Below are positions 40,753 to 47,697 of a DNA stretch of 64,000 nt, piece by piece; position 1 is the stretch's first letter; each line of letters begins with the position of its first letter. The DNA is taken from NCBI RefSeq assembly GCF_029633965.1, contig NZ_CP091277.1, forward strand, positions 496,001-560,000, in the 5' to 3' direction. The position numbers and the translations under genes are program-made. The notes under the pieces were generated by a model, which was not told the DNA's origin, ran no database searches, and was given only the letters and a program-made list of their open reading frames with translations. The DNA comes from Methanogenium sp. S4BF (GTDB taxonomy: Archaea > Halobacteriota > Methanomicrobia > Methanomicrobiales > Methanomicrobiaceae).

Positions 40753-40770
40753 CCGCTTCTCTCGCCTTAA
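40567..40770 (+). pseudogene. GNAT toxin, truncated second copy
   Basis: ATG 40567 gives MKIPIEDLVFSVL, then TAA, then QNSDLTSFECTEPELNNFLK to GNVAGYFT, nearly identical to residues 1-61 of the intact toxin. Homology stops at 40752 and the frame ends at TAA 40768-40770. The acetyl-CoA-binding half is missing, so it cannot be active. Confidence 0.85.
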
Positions 40771-40817
40771 AGAGGAGAATTGGAAGGGCAAACCCACGAC
40801 TTTAGTCGTGGGTAGTT
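40753..40817. mobile_element. IS200/IS605-type right end remnant with hairpin
   Basis: CCCACGACTTTAGTCGTGGG at 40793-40812 is a perfect 8-bp stem with a TTTA loop, followed by TAGTTGAC. This is the characteristic 3' end of IS200/IS605-family (TnpB-carrying) elements. No tnpA or tnpB gene is near, so only the end survives. It lies exactly between the broken GNAT copy and the peptidase gene, whose last codons it supplies. Confidence 0.6.
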
Positions 40818-42067
40818 GACAATACATACGCACGGATGAGGGATGAGTAAACCTTTACAGCCTCTTCCAGCTGCTCTACCTGCACCCGCTCATCCTGTGC
40901 ATGCAGCAGGTGGATCTCGCCCGGGCCGTACTCCGCCGCCCGGAACCCGGCCGCCCGCAGGAACCGGGCATCGCTTGCCGCCCACTGCAGGATGGGCCGG
41001 GCCGGCTGGTCATATGTGCCTTCAATCGCATCGCAGAGGCGCCGCACCAGTGCTGAGTTCGGAGGGGTCCAGGTCGGGGCGGCGAGGCTCTCCGTGCAGA
41101 CGGCAGGCGTGGCAGGGTCTTTTTCGACCGATGCAAGCACCGCCTCCGGCGTGCAGCCCCATGGCAGGCGCATGTCCATGGCGACCGTGCACTCCTCTGC
41201 TACAATATTGGTCCCCTCGCCGCCCCTGATTTTCCCCGGGTTACAGGTGATGCGGGTCAGAAGGCGGGCCACGTCCGTGTCCGGGAAGACAGCAGAGATG
41301 GCCTCCTCGGAGTTTGTGACAAGCTCCCTCATCATCGCCTCCGGCACATACTCCTTTTCTGTCACCGTCATCATCCTATGGATAAATTCGGATGCCATCA
41401 CAATCGCATTCTCGCCGGAGAACGGATACAGGGATCCGTGCCCCGGCGTCCCCGTAAAGGTCGCCCGGAACCGGCAGAGGCCCTTCTGGCCCACGGAAGG
41501 GTTCAGGTACGGCGTCGGTTCTGCCACCAGACAGTCGCACGGAATGATCTCGTGTTCCCGCAGCAGGTGCTGAATACCATCCACCCGGCCATTCTCCTCG
41601 TCACAGACAAAGGCAACGGCCACTGGCAGGTTATCCGACTGGCTGCGTATATCCAATCTGTCTGGTATTCCCTGATCACCGGATCGGATCTGTTCATGAG
41701 GGGTGGACAATGCACCCTGCCCATCAATCACCGCCTCCAGCGCCGCTAAGATAGCCGCACACCCGCCCTTCATATCGGTCGAGCCGCGGCCCCAGACATA
41801 GCCGTCCTCAATGGCACCGGAGAAGGGGTCGTGCGTCCACCCCACATCTCCTGCCGGCACCACATCCAGATGGCCGCAGAAGAGCAGGGCAGCATCGCGC
41901 GGGCCTGCACAGACATTCCAGTGGCCGCCCGGATTTTTCGAAATGCGGGGGAGATATCCCAGACCCTCAAGTATGCCTGCGACGTACTCCACCGCCTCGT
42001 CGGTCCGTCCGGGCGGGTTTTCGGTATTCATCTGTACAAGGTCTGAACAGACCTGTGCGACATCCAT
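40802..42067 (-). CDS. M20-family metallopeptidase (ArgE/DapE-like deacylase)
   Basis: A 421-residue protein with the M20 metal ligands: the histidine in LFCGHLDVVPAGD near residue 60, the aspartate in RGSTDMKGGCAAI near 95 and the glutamates in FVCDEENGRVDG near 155. Between them and the C-terminus lies the dimerisation domain, with GTPGHGSLYPFSGENAI. It would hydrolyse an N-acyl amino acid; the substrate (N-acetylornithine, succinyl-DAP or other) cannot be told, and methanogens usually make lysine by the aminotransferase route. AGGAG precedes ATG by about 12 bases. Its stop codon lies in the loop of the IS200/IS605-type hairpin, so its original 3' end was probably replaced. Confidence 0.85.
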   Translation of the reverse strand: MDVAQVCSDLVQMNTENPPGRTDEAVEYVAGILEGLGYLPRISKNPGGHWNVCAGPRDAALLFCGHLDVVPAGDVGWTHDPFSGAIEDGYVWGRGSTDMKGGCAAILAALEAVIDGQGALSTPHEQIRSGDQGIPDRLDIRSQSDNLPVAVAFVCDEENGRVDGIQHLLREHEIIPCDCLVAEPTPYLNPSVGQKGLCRFRATFTGTPGHGSLYPFSGENAIVMASEFIHRMMTVTEKEYVPEAMMRELVTNSEEAISAVFPDTDVARLLTRITCNPGKIRGGEGTNIVAEECTVAMDMRLPWGCTPEAVLASVEKDPATPAVCTESLAAPTWTPPNSALVRRLCDAIEGTYDQPARPILQWAASDARFLRAAGFRAAEYGPGEIHLLHAQDERVQVEQLEEAVKVYSSLIRAYVLSTTHD

Positions 42068-42154
42068 CTCTCGTATGCTCCTGAATAATTACTCTCCCGT
42101 ACTCCGGGATAAATTGCTCCTCTGTACGCATGGTATAACTGGGGATTTTGGTAA

Positions 42155-42379
42155 CAAATTGAAACTCGGGGCATTATTCGTTTATGAGATCATCCCGATT
42201 TGAGATCGCAGGGTTGTTTGTGTCATGAACAGCAAGGGAGGGGGGTAAACCCCCTCCCTGCCGCCCCTCCCCCGGGTGTGATGGTCACAGGAGGGATGGA
42301 TGAACATCCCTCCTGTTCCTGAGTTTTATCGCGTGGCGATTTCGAAAAAACAGTTGTTCTTTTCAGTTCTGCTCTGCAG
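42155..42379 (+). repeat. Duplicated repeat-bearing segment, left copy (split by IS)
   Basis: It begins near AACAAATTGAAAC and ends at GCTCTGCAG. The second copy at 44303-44530 continues past GCTCTGCAG into ATTTCCTGATTTCG. In the first copy that continuation (ATTTCCTGATCTTG) is found 1.7 kb away, at 44105, on the far side of the insertion sequence. Confidence 0.85.
42231..42319 (+). repeat. Double-hairpin repeat, copy 5 (variant with second 11-bp stem)
   Basis: The first stem is GCAAGGGAGGGGGGTAAACC against CCCCTCCCTGC. The second stem is ACAGGAGGGAT against ATCCCTCCTGT around GGATGAAC, preceded by GTGTGATGGTC. The second half differs from the 36-38 kb copies but is the same as copy 7. Confidence 0.75.
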
Positions 42380-44104
42380 CTCACTTTCCGCATGTCTCCT
42401 TTCAACAATAGTATTTTTCGTACTCGCCACCCAATAACCGTAATATCTTTTTCAATTCATCATTCAGATTCGTAATCCGCTTTATTCTCCGTTCTCCCTC
42501 GACGAATGAAAACTCCCTCACCCTCCTAAACAGGAAAAAGGTCCACTTCATTGTCGGTCTCTGTGTCTGCTTCTTTGTCTGGCTGGTGACGGTTTCACCA
42601 GACTGTCCCAGCTCCCTTCTCAGCCGGAATTCAGTCATCGAGTAGATGAACAGGCACAGTACCATGATCATCGCTAATGCCTGAATACGCGATGGTTTCT
42701 TTAAAAAGACCTCTGCAACGCGGAATGATTTGTCCTTCAGGAATCGAAATCCCCGTTCAACGGATCCCTGTCCTTTGTAGTTTGCCAGCAACTCATCCGC
42801 AGACATCCCTGTATCATTCGTTGCCAGAACGAAACGCCCGAGATTTTGGCGTTCCTGCTCGACTACGCTGTCATCGTATTCAATATCTGCAGTAATCTTA
42901 TACGAATGAACCAATGGTTCACCGGCCTTCGGCCGGCCCCGTTTCTTCTCTTCTTTCCGTTGAACCGTAAGAATTTCGAGTTCGCTGAACAGATACTCTG
43001 GATGTTTGTCTAACCACTTCTCTGCTGCAATACGTGCGTCCGGTTCACAAGCGAATTCCTGTGCACAGACTTTTCGGAGAGATGTTTTCGCTCTCTCCAG
43101 ATCTTTTACCAGATTCTTTTGAAACGTTTTATTCTGCTGTTCATGCATTGGTTCAGAATGATACATGACCCATTTCTGTCTGATCCCGGCATATTCACTG
43201 AAATATTCACTATAGGAATAGCGTTCATCAACGCACGGTGTAAACTGAAAATCTGATTTTATCAGTTCTTTTACGTCTTTGATGGTAACCGGCACACGGC
43301 TGATCCAGAACATATGCCGGCCTAAGCTCTGAAGATTCTTTTCAGTATAAAATGCAGCGTCAGCCACATGGTAGACTTTCTCTTCTGATTTCAGATTGCT
43401 CTGGAGTTTTTCAATAATGATTCTGAGCGTCTCTTTATCTGATTCATTCCCGGAAAAGGTCTGAAGAAAAAGGGGCACCCCGTGCTGATTTGATGCCATG
43501 CCCAGGACAAACCGTTTGAGATCCCAGCGGCCATCCTTCGGGTGGCCATAGGTAATCTGGATTTCTTCAGTGTTGAAATCGGATTCATATTCACCGGTGA
43601 CACTGAAGTTAGTGGTATCAACGTGAACGCAATGCGAGCCAAATTCTGTCCGAAGAAGGCAGTTTGCAACGATTTCATTGAATAATTCAGTTGGACCATA
43701 CTCTGCAATGGCATCCAGTGTTCTCCCGAGCACATCGTCGTTTATCTGTTCCCGGGTAATTCCCTCCCCAAGAAGCCGTTCAACGGCGATATCGTCAAAG
43801 AATTCCGGAAACAGATAAAGGCGGCGTTCGATGAATCCCAGACCATTGAGTACCATAGCTTTCACGACCTGAGAATGGGTGAGATTATGGTTCCGGGTCT
43901 TTGGTATTGCGGTATCGATTATATTCGCGATCCCAAGAGAATCGTAGGCTCCGGCAACAATGCCGAGATGGCCGACGGAAAGGATTGATTCGTCATCAAA
44001 TCCGTCAATGAGGGGCATATTGTAGATATTTGCTTATACGTACATAGATCTTGCGGTGGATAATTGTGTTAATTGTGGATTTTAGTGCGGATGCTGGGCT
44101 GCAG
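42374..44104 (-). mobile_element. IS1634-family insertion sequence with target-site duplication, apparently intact
   Basis: The element proper spans 42380-44098 (1719 bp). Its ends CTCACTTTCCGCA and, in reverse complement, CCCAGCATCCGCA are imperfect terminal inverted repeats (9 of 13). It is flanked by the 6-bp direct repeat CTGCAG at 42374-42379 and 44099-44104. The uninterrupted sister segment at 44303-44530 has a single CTGCAG at this place, which confirms the duplication. The transposase gene is uninterrupted, so the element may still be active. Confidence 0.85.
42402..44018 (-). CDS. IS1634-family transposase
   Basis: A 538-residue DDE transposase without lesions. The catalytic triad is probably D134 in HVDTTNFSVTGEYES, D220 in HVADAAFYTEKNL and the glutamate near 418 in YKGQGSVERGFRFLKD. 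The C-terminal FLKKPSRIQALAMIMVLCLF is characteristic of the family. A basic insertion near residue 350 carries RKEEKKRGRPK. Its length is in the family range (500-600). The gene fills nearly the whole element. Confidence 0.92.
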   Translation of the reverse strand: MPLIDGFDDESILSVGHLGIVAGAYDSLGIANIIDTAIPKTRNHNLTHSQVVKAMVLNGLGFIERRLYLFPEFFDDIAVERLLGEGITREQINDDVLGRTLDAIAEYGPTELFNEIVANCLLRTEFGSHCVHVDTTNFSVTGEYESDFNTEEIQITYGHPKDGRWDLKRFVLGMASNQHGVPLFLQTFSGNESDKETLRIIIEKLQSNLKSEEKVYHVADAAFYTEKNLQSLGRHMFWISRVPVTIKDVKELIKSDFQFTPCVDERYSYSEYFSEYAGIRQKWVMYHSEPMHEQQNKTFQKNLVKDLERAKTSLRKVCAQEFACEPDARIAAEKWLDKHPEYLFSELEILTVQRKEEKKRGRPKAGEPLVHSYKITADIEYDDSVVEQERQNLGRFVLATNDTGMSADELLANYKGQGSVERGFRFLKDKSFRVAEVFLKKPSRIQALAMIMVLCLFIYSMTEFRLRRELGQSGETVTSQTKKQTQRPTMKWTFFLFRRVREFSFVEGERRIKRITNLNDELKKILRLLGGEYEKYYC

Positions 44105-44136
44105 ATTTCCTGATCTTGATTATTCCTGACGACCCT

Positions 44137-44219
44137 GAGCAAGGGGGGGGTGCCTGCCCATCTCCCTTGCGACTCCTCCTTTTTGGAGGGTCTGGCAGGG
44201 AGGGGCACCCCCCCTTGCC
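44137..44219 (-). repeat. Double-hairpin repeat, copy 6 (inverted)
   Basis: Reading the minus strand, GGCAAGGGGGGGTGCCCC and the following CCTCCCTGCC form the first hairpin. GGAGGAGTCGCAAGGGAGATG and GGCAGGCACCCCCCCTTGCTC give the second part, as in copies 2 and 4. Confidence 0.65.
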
Positions 44220-44302
44220 TTTTTCAGTCTCCTGCATTGGAGAGCGGCGGAATGGAACGATGTCCGGATTATCTGCTATGTCCGTCCGGGCCGGAGTTGA
44301 GC

Positions 44303-44530
44303 AATGGAACAAATTGAAACGGGGTTGTTTCTTTGATTATAACGATGTGCGTTCAAAATGGCATTTGTATCCTGAACAGCACGGGAGGGGGGGTAAACCC
44401 CCCTCCCTGCCGACTCTCCCCCCTAGGTGTGATGGTCACAGGAGGGATGGATGAACATCCCTCCTGTTCCTGAGTTTTTTCGGGTGGCAATTTCGGAAAA
44501 AACAGTTGTTCTTTTCAGTTCTGCTCTGCA
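44303..44530 (+). repeat. Duplicated repeat-bearing segment, right copy (uninterrupted)
   Basis: Matches 42155-42379. High similarity is clear from GAACAGCA/GAACAGCA through TGTGATGGTCACAGGAGGGA and ACAGTTGTTCTTTTCAGTTC to GCTCTGCAG. It shows the pre-insertion state of the IS1634 target. Confidence 0.85.
44378..44469 (+). repeat. Double-hairpin repeat, copy 7
   Basis: Nearly identical to copy 5: first stem GGGAGGGGGGGT with ACCCCCCTCCC, second stem ACAGGAGGGAT with ATCCCTCCTGT. Confidence 0.75.
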
Positions 44531-44563
44531 GATTTCCTGATTTCGATTTTTCCTGACAACCGG

Positions 44564-44653
44564 GAGCAAGGGGGGACGCTCGTCCGTCCCCCCAGCGACT
44601 TGTCATATTTTAGGGGGTGGGCTGCAGGGAGGGGGACTTTCCCCCTCCCTTGC
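44564..44653 (-). repeat. Double-hairpin repeat, copy 8 (inverted)
   Basis: On the minus strand it reads GCAAGGGAGGGGGAAAGTCC, CCCTCCCTGC, then GACAAGTCGCTGGGGGGACGG and ACGAGCGTCCCCCCTTGCTC. This gives the clearest version of the second half. Confidence 0.75.
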
Positions 44654-44782
44654 TTTCAAAAATGTGAGGGAAATTTTGGGAAAAAAACGAAAAACTGCTG
44701 TAGAAAAATGTGAGTCGGGATCAGGGGTTGTGACTCGTCTGAATCCACATTCACGCACCCCCTCAATCCCGTTTTGAGCTGC

Positions 44783-45283
44783 CTATTCCGCCAGAAACTC
44801 CTGATACAACTTCCCGAGAGAGGCATCTGTGTAGAGGCTCTTTAAAAATCCCTTGTCAAAGAGCTCGTCAATACAGGTGGTGAAGAACCGGGCGGGCAGT
44901 GGCTTCAGCGCCGCCGGGTCCATTGCAATCCGGAAGGAGCGGTAGGAGGCCGCACTGTCGGTGTCATAGATCTCGCGCCAGAGTGTGGGCAGCTTATCAA
45001 AGTTTTCCCGGTGGTTTGCCTTCAGCCAGTTGATGAAGGCGGGGAACCGGTCACGGCCGTCTTTCTTCTCCTCATCGATACGCCACTTCATGTACTCCAT
45101 ATTCATGACATTTCGCATGGACTGGATATTATATCCAAGAATACAGAGCGTGAAGTCAAGGTGGGCAACAGCATCCTTGAAGTAAAACCAGAATACCGGC
45201 TCAAACTCGTGCGGTGATTCGAGAATCAGTGATTTGTTGTAGAGTTTCTGAAGAACAGGGATGTATTCATTCGTTTCAAGCAT
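44783..45283 (-). CDS. Conserved hypothetical protein (166 residues)
   Basis: From ATG 45283: MLETNEYIPVLQKLYNKSLI, EFEPVFWFYFKDAVAHLDFT and NMEYMKWRIDEEKKDGRDRF. It is soluble, mostly helical and rich in aromatic residues, with no known motif. The frame is open six codons further upstream. Codon use and GC content match the core genes that follow, so it is probably real. It reads toward the repeat-filled region and away from moaA (84-base gap). No function can be given. Confidence 0.65.
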   Translation of the reverse strand: MLETNEYIPVLQKLYNKSLILESPHEFEPVFWFYFKDAVAHLDFTLCILGYNIQSMRNVMNMEYMKWRIDEEKKDGRDRFPAFINWLKANHRENFDKLPTLWREIYDTDSAASYRSFRIAMDPAALKPLPARFFTTCIDELFDKGFLKSLYTDASLGKLYQEFLAE

Positions 45284-45384
45284 AGTATCAGGTGGTGCCA
45301 CACGGGAAATAAGTATTTGGAAGGGACCAACGCGTCAGCAGTGCCGGAACATGGCCCCGTCAGCTATCCTGCAGTTCGCTGACC

Positions 45385-46266
45385 TTAGCGGCAGTATGGC
45401 TCACGAATCAGCACTGCCTCTCTGAACGCTTCTTCGAGTTCTGCGCCTCTTAGTCCGCGAATATCGACATGATTGTCGTTTCGCATCAGGCAGGGCTTTA
45501 AAAATCCGTCTGAGGTCACCCGCAGGCGGTTGCAGAAGGCACAAAATTCGCTGTTATGCATCGGGCGGACAATCTCAATCTCTGCGCCCTCGAGGCAGTA
45601 CTTCTTCCGGTGGTGCATCCGCCGGGTCACTACCGTCTTTGCCGTACGCTGCAGCTCGTCCTCAAGCCCGGTCAGCTCCATGTGGTAGGGGCAGTTCCTG
45701 AACTCATCCATCAGCTCGATGAACTGTAGAATCAGGTGCTCATGGCTTGCCGTAAACCGAATGAAGTCCGGAATCTCATCGTCATTGATGCCCTCCATTA
45801 AGACCACATTCAGTTTGATGGGTGTCAGCCCCGCCGCAATCGCTGCGTCAATCCCTGCCAGCACATCGGAGAGCATGTCCTTTCCGGCGACCTCTTTGTA
45901 GCGCTCCGGCTTCAGGGAATCCAGACTGATATTCACCCGGGAGAGCCCTGCGTCCTTCAGGTCCTGTGCCACATCCTCAAGAATCGTGCCGTTGGTGGTC
46001 ATGGATGCCTCCATGCCGTCCGGCACCATCGAGACAATCTCGACCAGATCGTCGCGCATCAGCGGTTCTCCGCCGGTGAATTTGATGCTGCGCATCTCAA
46101 AGAGCTTTGCAACACGCATAATCTCCCCGATATCCTCTGCTGACATCAGGGATTTGGGTGCCACCTCGCCTTCTGCGTGACAGTACATACAGTTCAGATT
46201 GCATTTCGGTGTGAGCGAAATGCGCAGGTTTGTGACACGTCTTCCATAATTATCCTTCAGAATCAT
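45385..46266 (-). CDS. moaA: GTP 3',8-cyclase (MoaA), molybdenum cofactor biosynthesis
   Basis: A 293-residue radical SAM enzyme. SLTPKCNLNCMYCHAEGE near residue 18 binds the first 4Fe-4S cluster, TGGEPLMRDDL the SAM glycine-rich loop, and CAFCNRLRVTSDGFLKPCLM near 250 provides the three cysteines of the second cluster. It makes cyclic 3',8-dihydro-GTP, the first step of molybdopterin synthesis needed for formylmethanofuran dehydrogenase and formate dehydrogenase. The usual C-terminal double glycine is not present, as in many archaeal forms. It overlaps the rlmE 3' end by 17 bases. Confidence 0.92.
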   Translation of the reverse strand: MILKDNYGRRVTNLRISLTPKCNLNCMYCHAEGEVAPKSLMSAEDIGEIMRVAKLFEMRSIKFTGGEPLMRDDLVEIVSMVPDGMEASMTTNGTILEDVAQDLKDAGLSRVNISLDSLKPERYKEVAGKDMLSDVLAGIDAAIAAGLTPIKLNVVLMEGINDDEIPDFIRFTASHEHLILQFIELMDEFRNCPYHMELTGLEDELQRTAKTVVTRRMHHRKKYCLEGAEIEIVRPMHNSEFCAFCNRLRVTSDGFLKPCLMRNDNHVDIRGLRGAELEEAFREAVLIREPYCR

Positions 46267-46852
46267 TCCGATGCCCTTTAAATTTCTTTCCGATTATGTA
46301 TACTTCAGTGCTTCCTTTTCGTGCCGCCTTCGAACGGTAGACCTTCACGCCAAAGAAATTCTCGCGCATTTTATCCAGGATCAGGTGAAACATGTCGCCC
46401 TGGAAGGTCTTTACCACAAAATTGCCGCCGGGTTTCAAAAAGTCCAGCGCAAAATCACACGCCTCTTCAGAGAGCCCGACCGCACGGGCCTGATCATAGC
46501 TCTTGTTCCCGGAGAGTTTCGGTGCCGCATCACAAACGATGACATTTGCGACCCCGATCAGTGACCGTATTTTCTCGTGCATATACTCGGTGGTGAAGTC
46601 GCCGGTGAGCGTCACCACGCCCTCAATCGATGGGACCGGGTTTAAGTCGACCCCTATCACCTGTCCGTCGGTGAGCTCACGCAGCACCTGCAGCCAGCTC
46701 CCCGGGGCGCACCCGAGGTCGATAACATTGTCATCATCGCGGATGACCTGAAAGCGTTTTTGTATGTCAAGAAGCTTGTAGGCCGCACGGGAACGGTAGC
46801 CTTCCGTACGCGCCTGTCGATAAAATCTGTCTCGTCCCCACTGTGAACCCAT
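46250..46852 (-). CDS. rlmE: 23S rRNA (uridine-2'-O-)-methyltransferase RlmE/FtsJ
   Basis: A 200-residue protein from ATG 46852. WGRDRFYRQARTEGYRSRAA and YKLLDIQKRF form the N-terminal substrate part, VIDLGCAPGSWLQVL the SAM motif, then VVTLTGDFT, VIVCDAAPKLSG and NFVVKTFQGDMF. The K-D-K-E catalytic tetrad is visible (K in SRAAYK, D in VCDAAP, K in VVKTFQ, E in GSTEVYI). It methylates a uridine in the peptidyl transferase region of 23S rRNA. It diverges from pcnA and shares a 101-base promoter region with it. Confidence 0.92.
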   Translation of the reverse strand: MGSQWGRDRFYRQARTEGYRSRAAYKLLDIQKRFQVIRDDDNVIDLGCAPGSWLQVLRELTDGQVIGVDLNPVPSIEGVVTLTGDFTTEYMHEKIRSLIGVANVIVCDAAPKLSGNKSYDQARAVGLSEEACDFALDFLKPGGNFVVKTFQGDMFHLILDKMRENFFGVKVYRSKAARKGSTEVYIIGKKFKGHRNDSEG

Positions 46853-46898
46853 AATCAAAAATCCTCTGCATGATGTTTTTATCACGCAAAAACCTACA

Positions 46899-46908
46899 TA
46901 TTAATAAA
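46899..46908 (+). promoter_or_regulatory. Probable TATA box of pcnA-priL
   Basis: TATTAATAAA lies about 50 bases before the ATG at 46954. It predicts a start near 46930, leaving a short leader with AAAGGGGT at 46942-46949 as ribosome site. Confidence 0.4.
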
Positions 46909-46910
46909 AA

Positions 46911-46924
46911 TTATACCGGTATAA
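46911..46924. promoter_or_regulatory. Perfect 14-bp palindrome in the pcnA promoter
   Basis: TTATACCGGTATAA is a perfect inverted repeat sitting between the probable TATA box and the transcription start of pcnA, where a bound repressor would block polymerase. It also lies within the divergent rlmE promoter region. An operator role is inferred from position and symmetry only. Confidence 0.4.
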
Positions 46925-46953
46925 CTTATAATAGACTTTGTAAAGGGGTAATA

Positions 46954-47697
46954 ATGTTAAAAGCAGCCATTGATACAGATACCTTCCGGGAGACAATAGA
47001 TGTCATTGCAGCCCTCGTCACCGAGTGCCGCATGCACGTCGGGGAAGACGGACTGAAGACGCGCGCAGTAGACACTGCCAATGTAGCCATGATCTCACTC
47101 GACCTCAGTCAGGAGGCATTTTCGTCCTTCGTTGCGACGGAGAGTGAACTCGGCATCGATATCACCAAGATGAAAAATATCATCGGCATGATGGGAAAAG
47201 GAGACGTATTGTCCCTTGAACTCCCGGAAGACGGGCACAAAATGGAGATGGTCTTCTCCGGGTACCAGTACTCGGTCACCCTCCTTGATGTCAATACCAT
47301 CCGGAAAGACCCCCAGCCGCCGACCATTGAACTGCCGGCAAAGGTCCGCATCTCCGGTGCGGCAATAAACGACGGCATCAAGGCAGCCTCGGTGGTCTCT
47401 GACAAGATTGCGCTGGGTGTCGACACCGCCACCGGGACCTTCTACATGGAGGCAGAAGGGGACTCGGATCACATCCGGCTTGAGCGCGCCGGAGACGAAC
47501 TCATCTCACTTGAGCCAGCAGACGTCCGGTCACTCTTCTCCTTAGACTACCTCCGTGATATGGGCAAAGTGATGGCGCGGGCCGATGAGGTGGAAGTCCA
47601 GATTGGAAATGACCACCCCGTCAGGGTGTCCTTTGACTTTGCAGACGGTCACGGGCATGTTGATTTCCTCCTTGCCCCCCGCATTGAGGCAGATTGA
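46954..47697 (+). CDS. pcn: DNA polymerase sliding clamp (PCNA)
   Basis: A 247-residue archaeal PCNA. LKAAIDTDTFRETIDVIAAL, FVATESELGIDITKMKNIIG and the C-terminal FADGHGHVDFLLAPRIEAD are diagnostic, and LRDMGKVMARADEVEVQIG is in the second domain. It forms the homotrimeric ring that tethers polymerase, FEN1 and ligase. ATG 46954 is chosen because GGGGT lies 5 bases upstream and the family starts MLKA/MFKA. The stop overlaps the start of priL by one base (TGATG). Confidence 0.96.
   Translation: MLKAAIDTDTFRETIDVIAALVTECRMHVGEDGLKTRAVDTANVAMISLDLSQEAFSSFVATESELGIDITKMKNIIGMMGKGDVLSLELPEDGHKMEMVFSGYQYSVTLLDVNTIRKDPQPPTIELPAKVRISGAAINDGIKAASVVSDKIALGVDTATGTFYMEAEGDSDHIRLERAGDELISLEPADVRSLFSLDYLRDMGKVMARADEVEVQIGNDHPVRVSFDFADGHGHVDFLLAPRIEAD

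Larger units (their letters stand above)
42068..42379. other. Intergenic region left of the IS1634 element
   Basis: No gene. From about 42155 it is a copy of the repeat-bearing segment found intact at 44303-44530, here interrupted at 42379 by the insertion sequence. Confidence 0.6.
44105..44782. other. Repeat-filled intergenic region right of the IS1634 element
   Basis: No gene. Three double-hairpin repeats lie here: 44137-44219, 44378-44469 and 44564-44653. The first belongs to the segment split by the insertion sequence; the other two belong to the intact sister segment. Confidence 0.6.

Noticed and set aside
34495-44660. A CRISPR array made of the G/C-rich repeats
   Set aside because: The repeats are irregularly spaced by hundreds to thousands of bases, occur in both orientations and have no spacers of uniform length; no cas gene is present.
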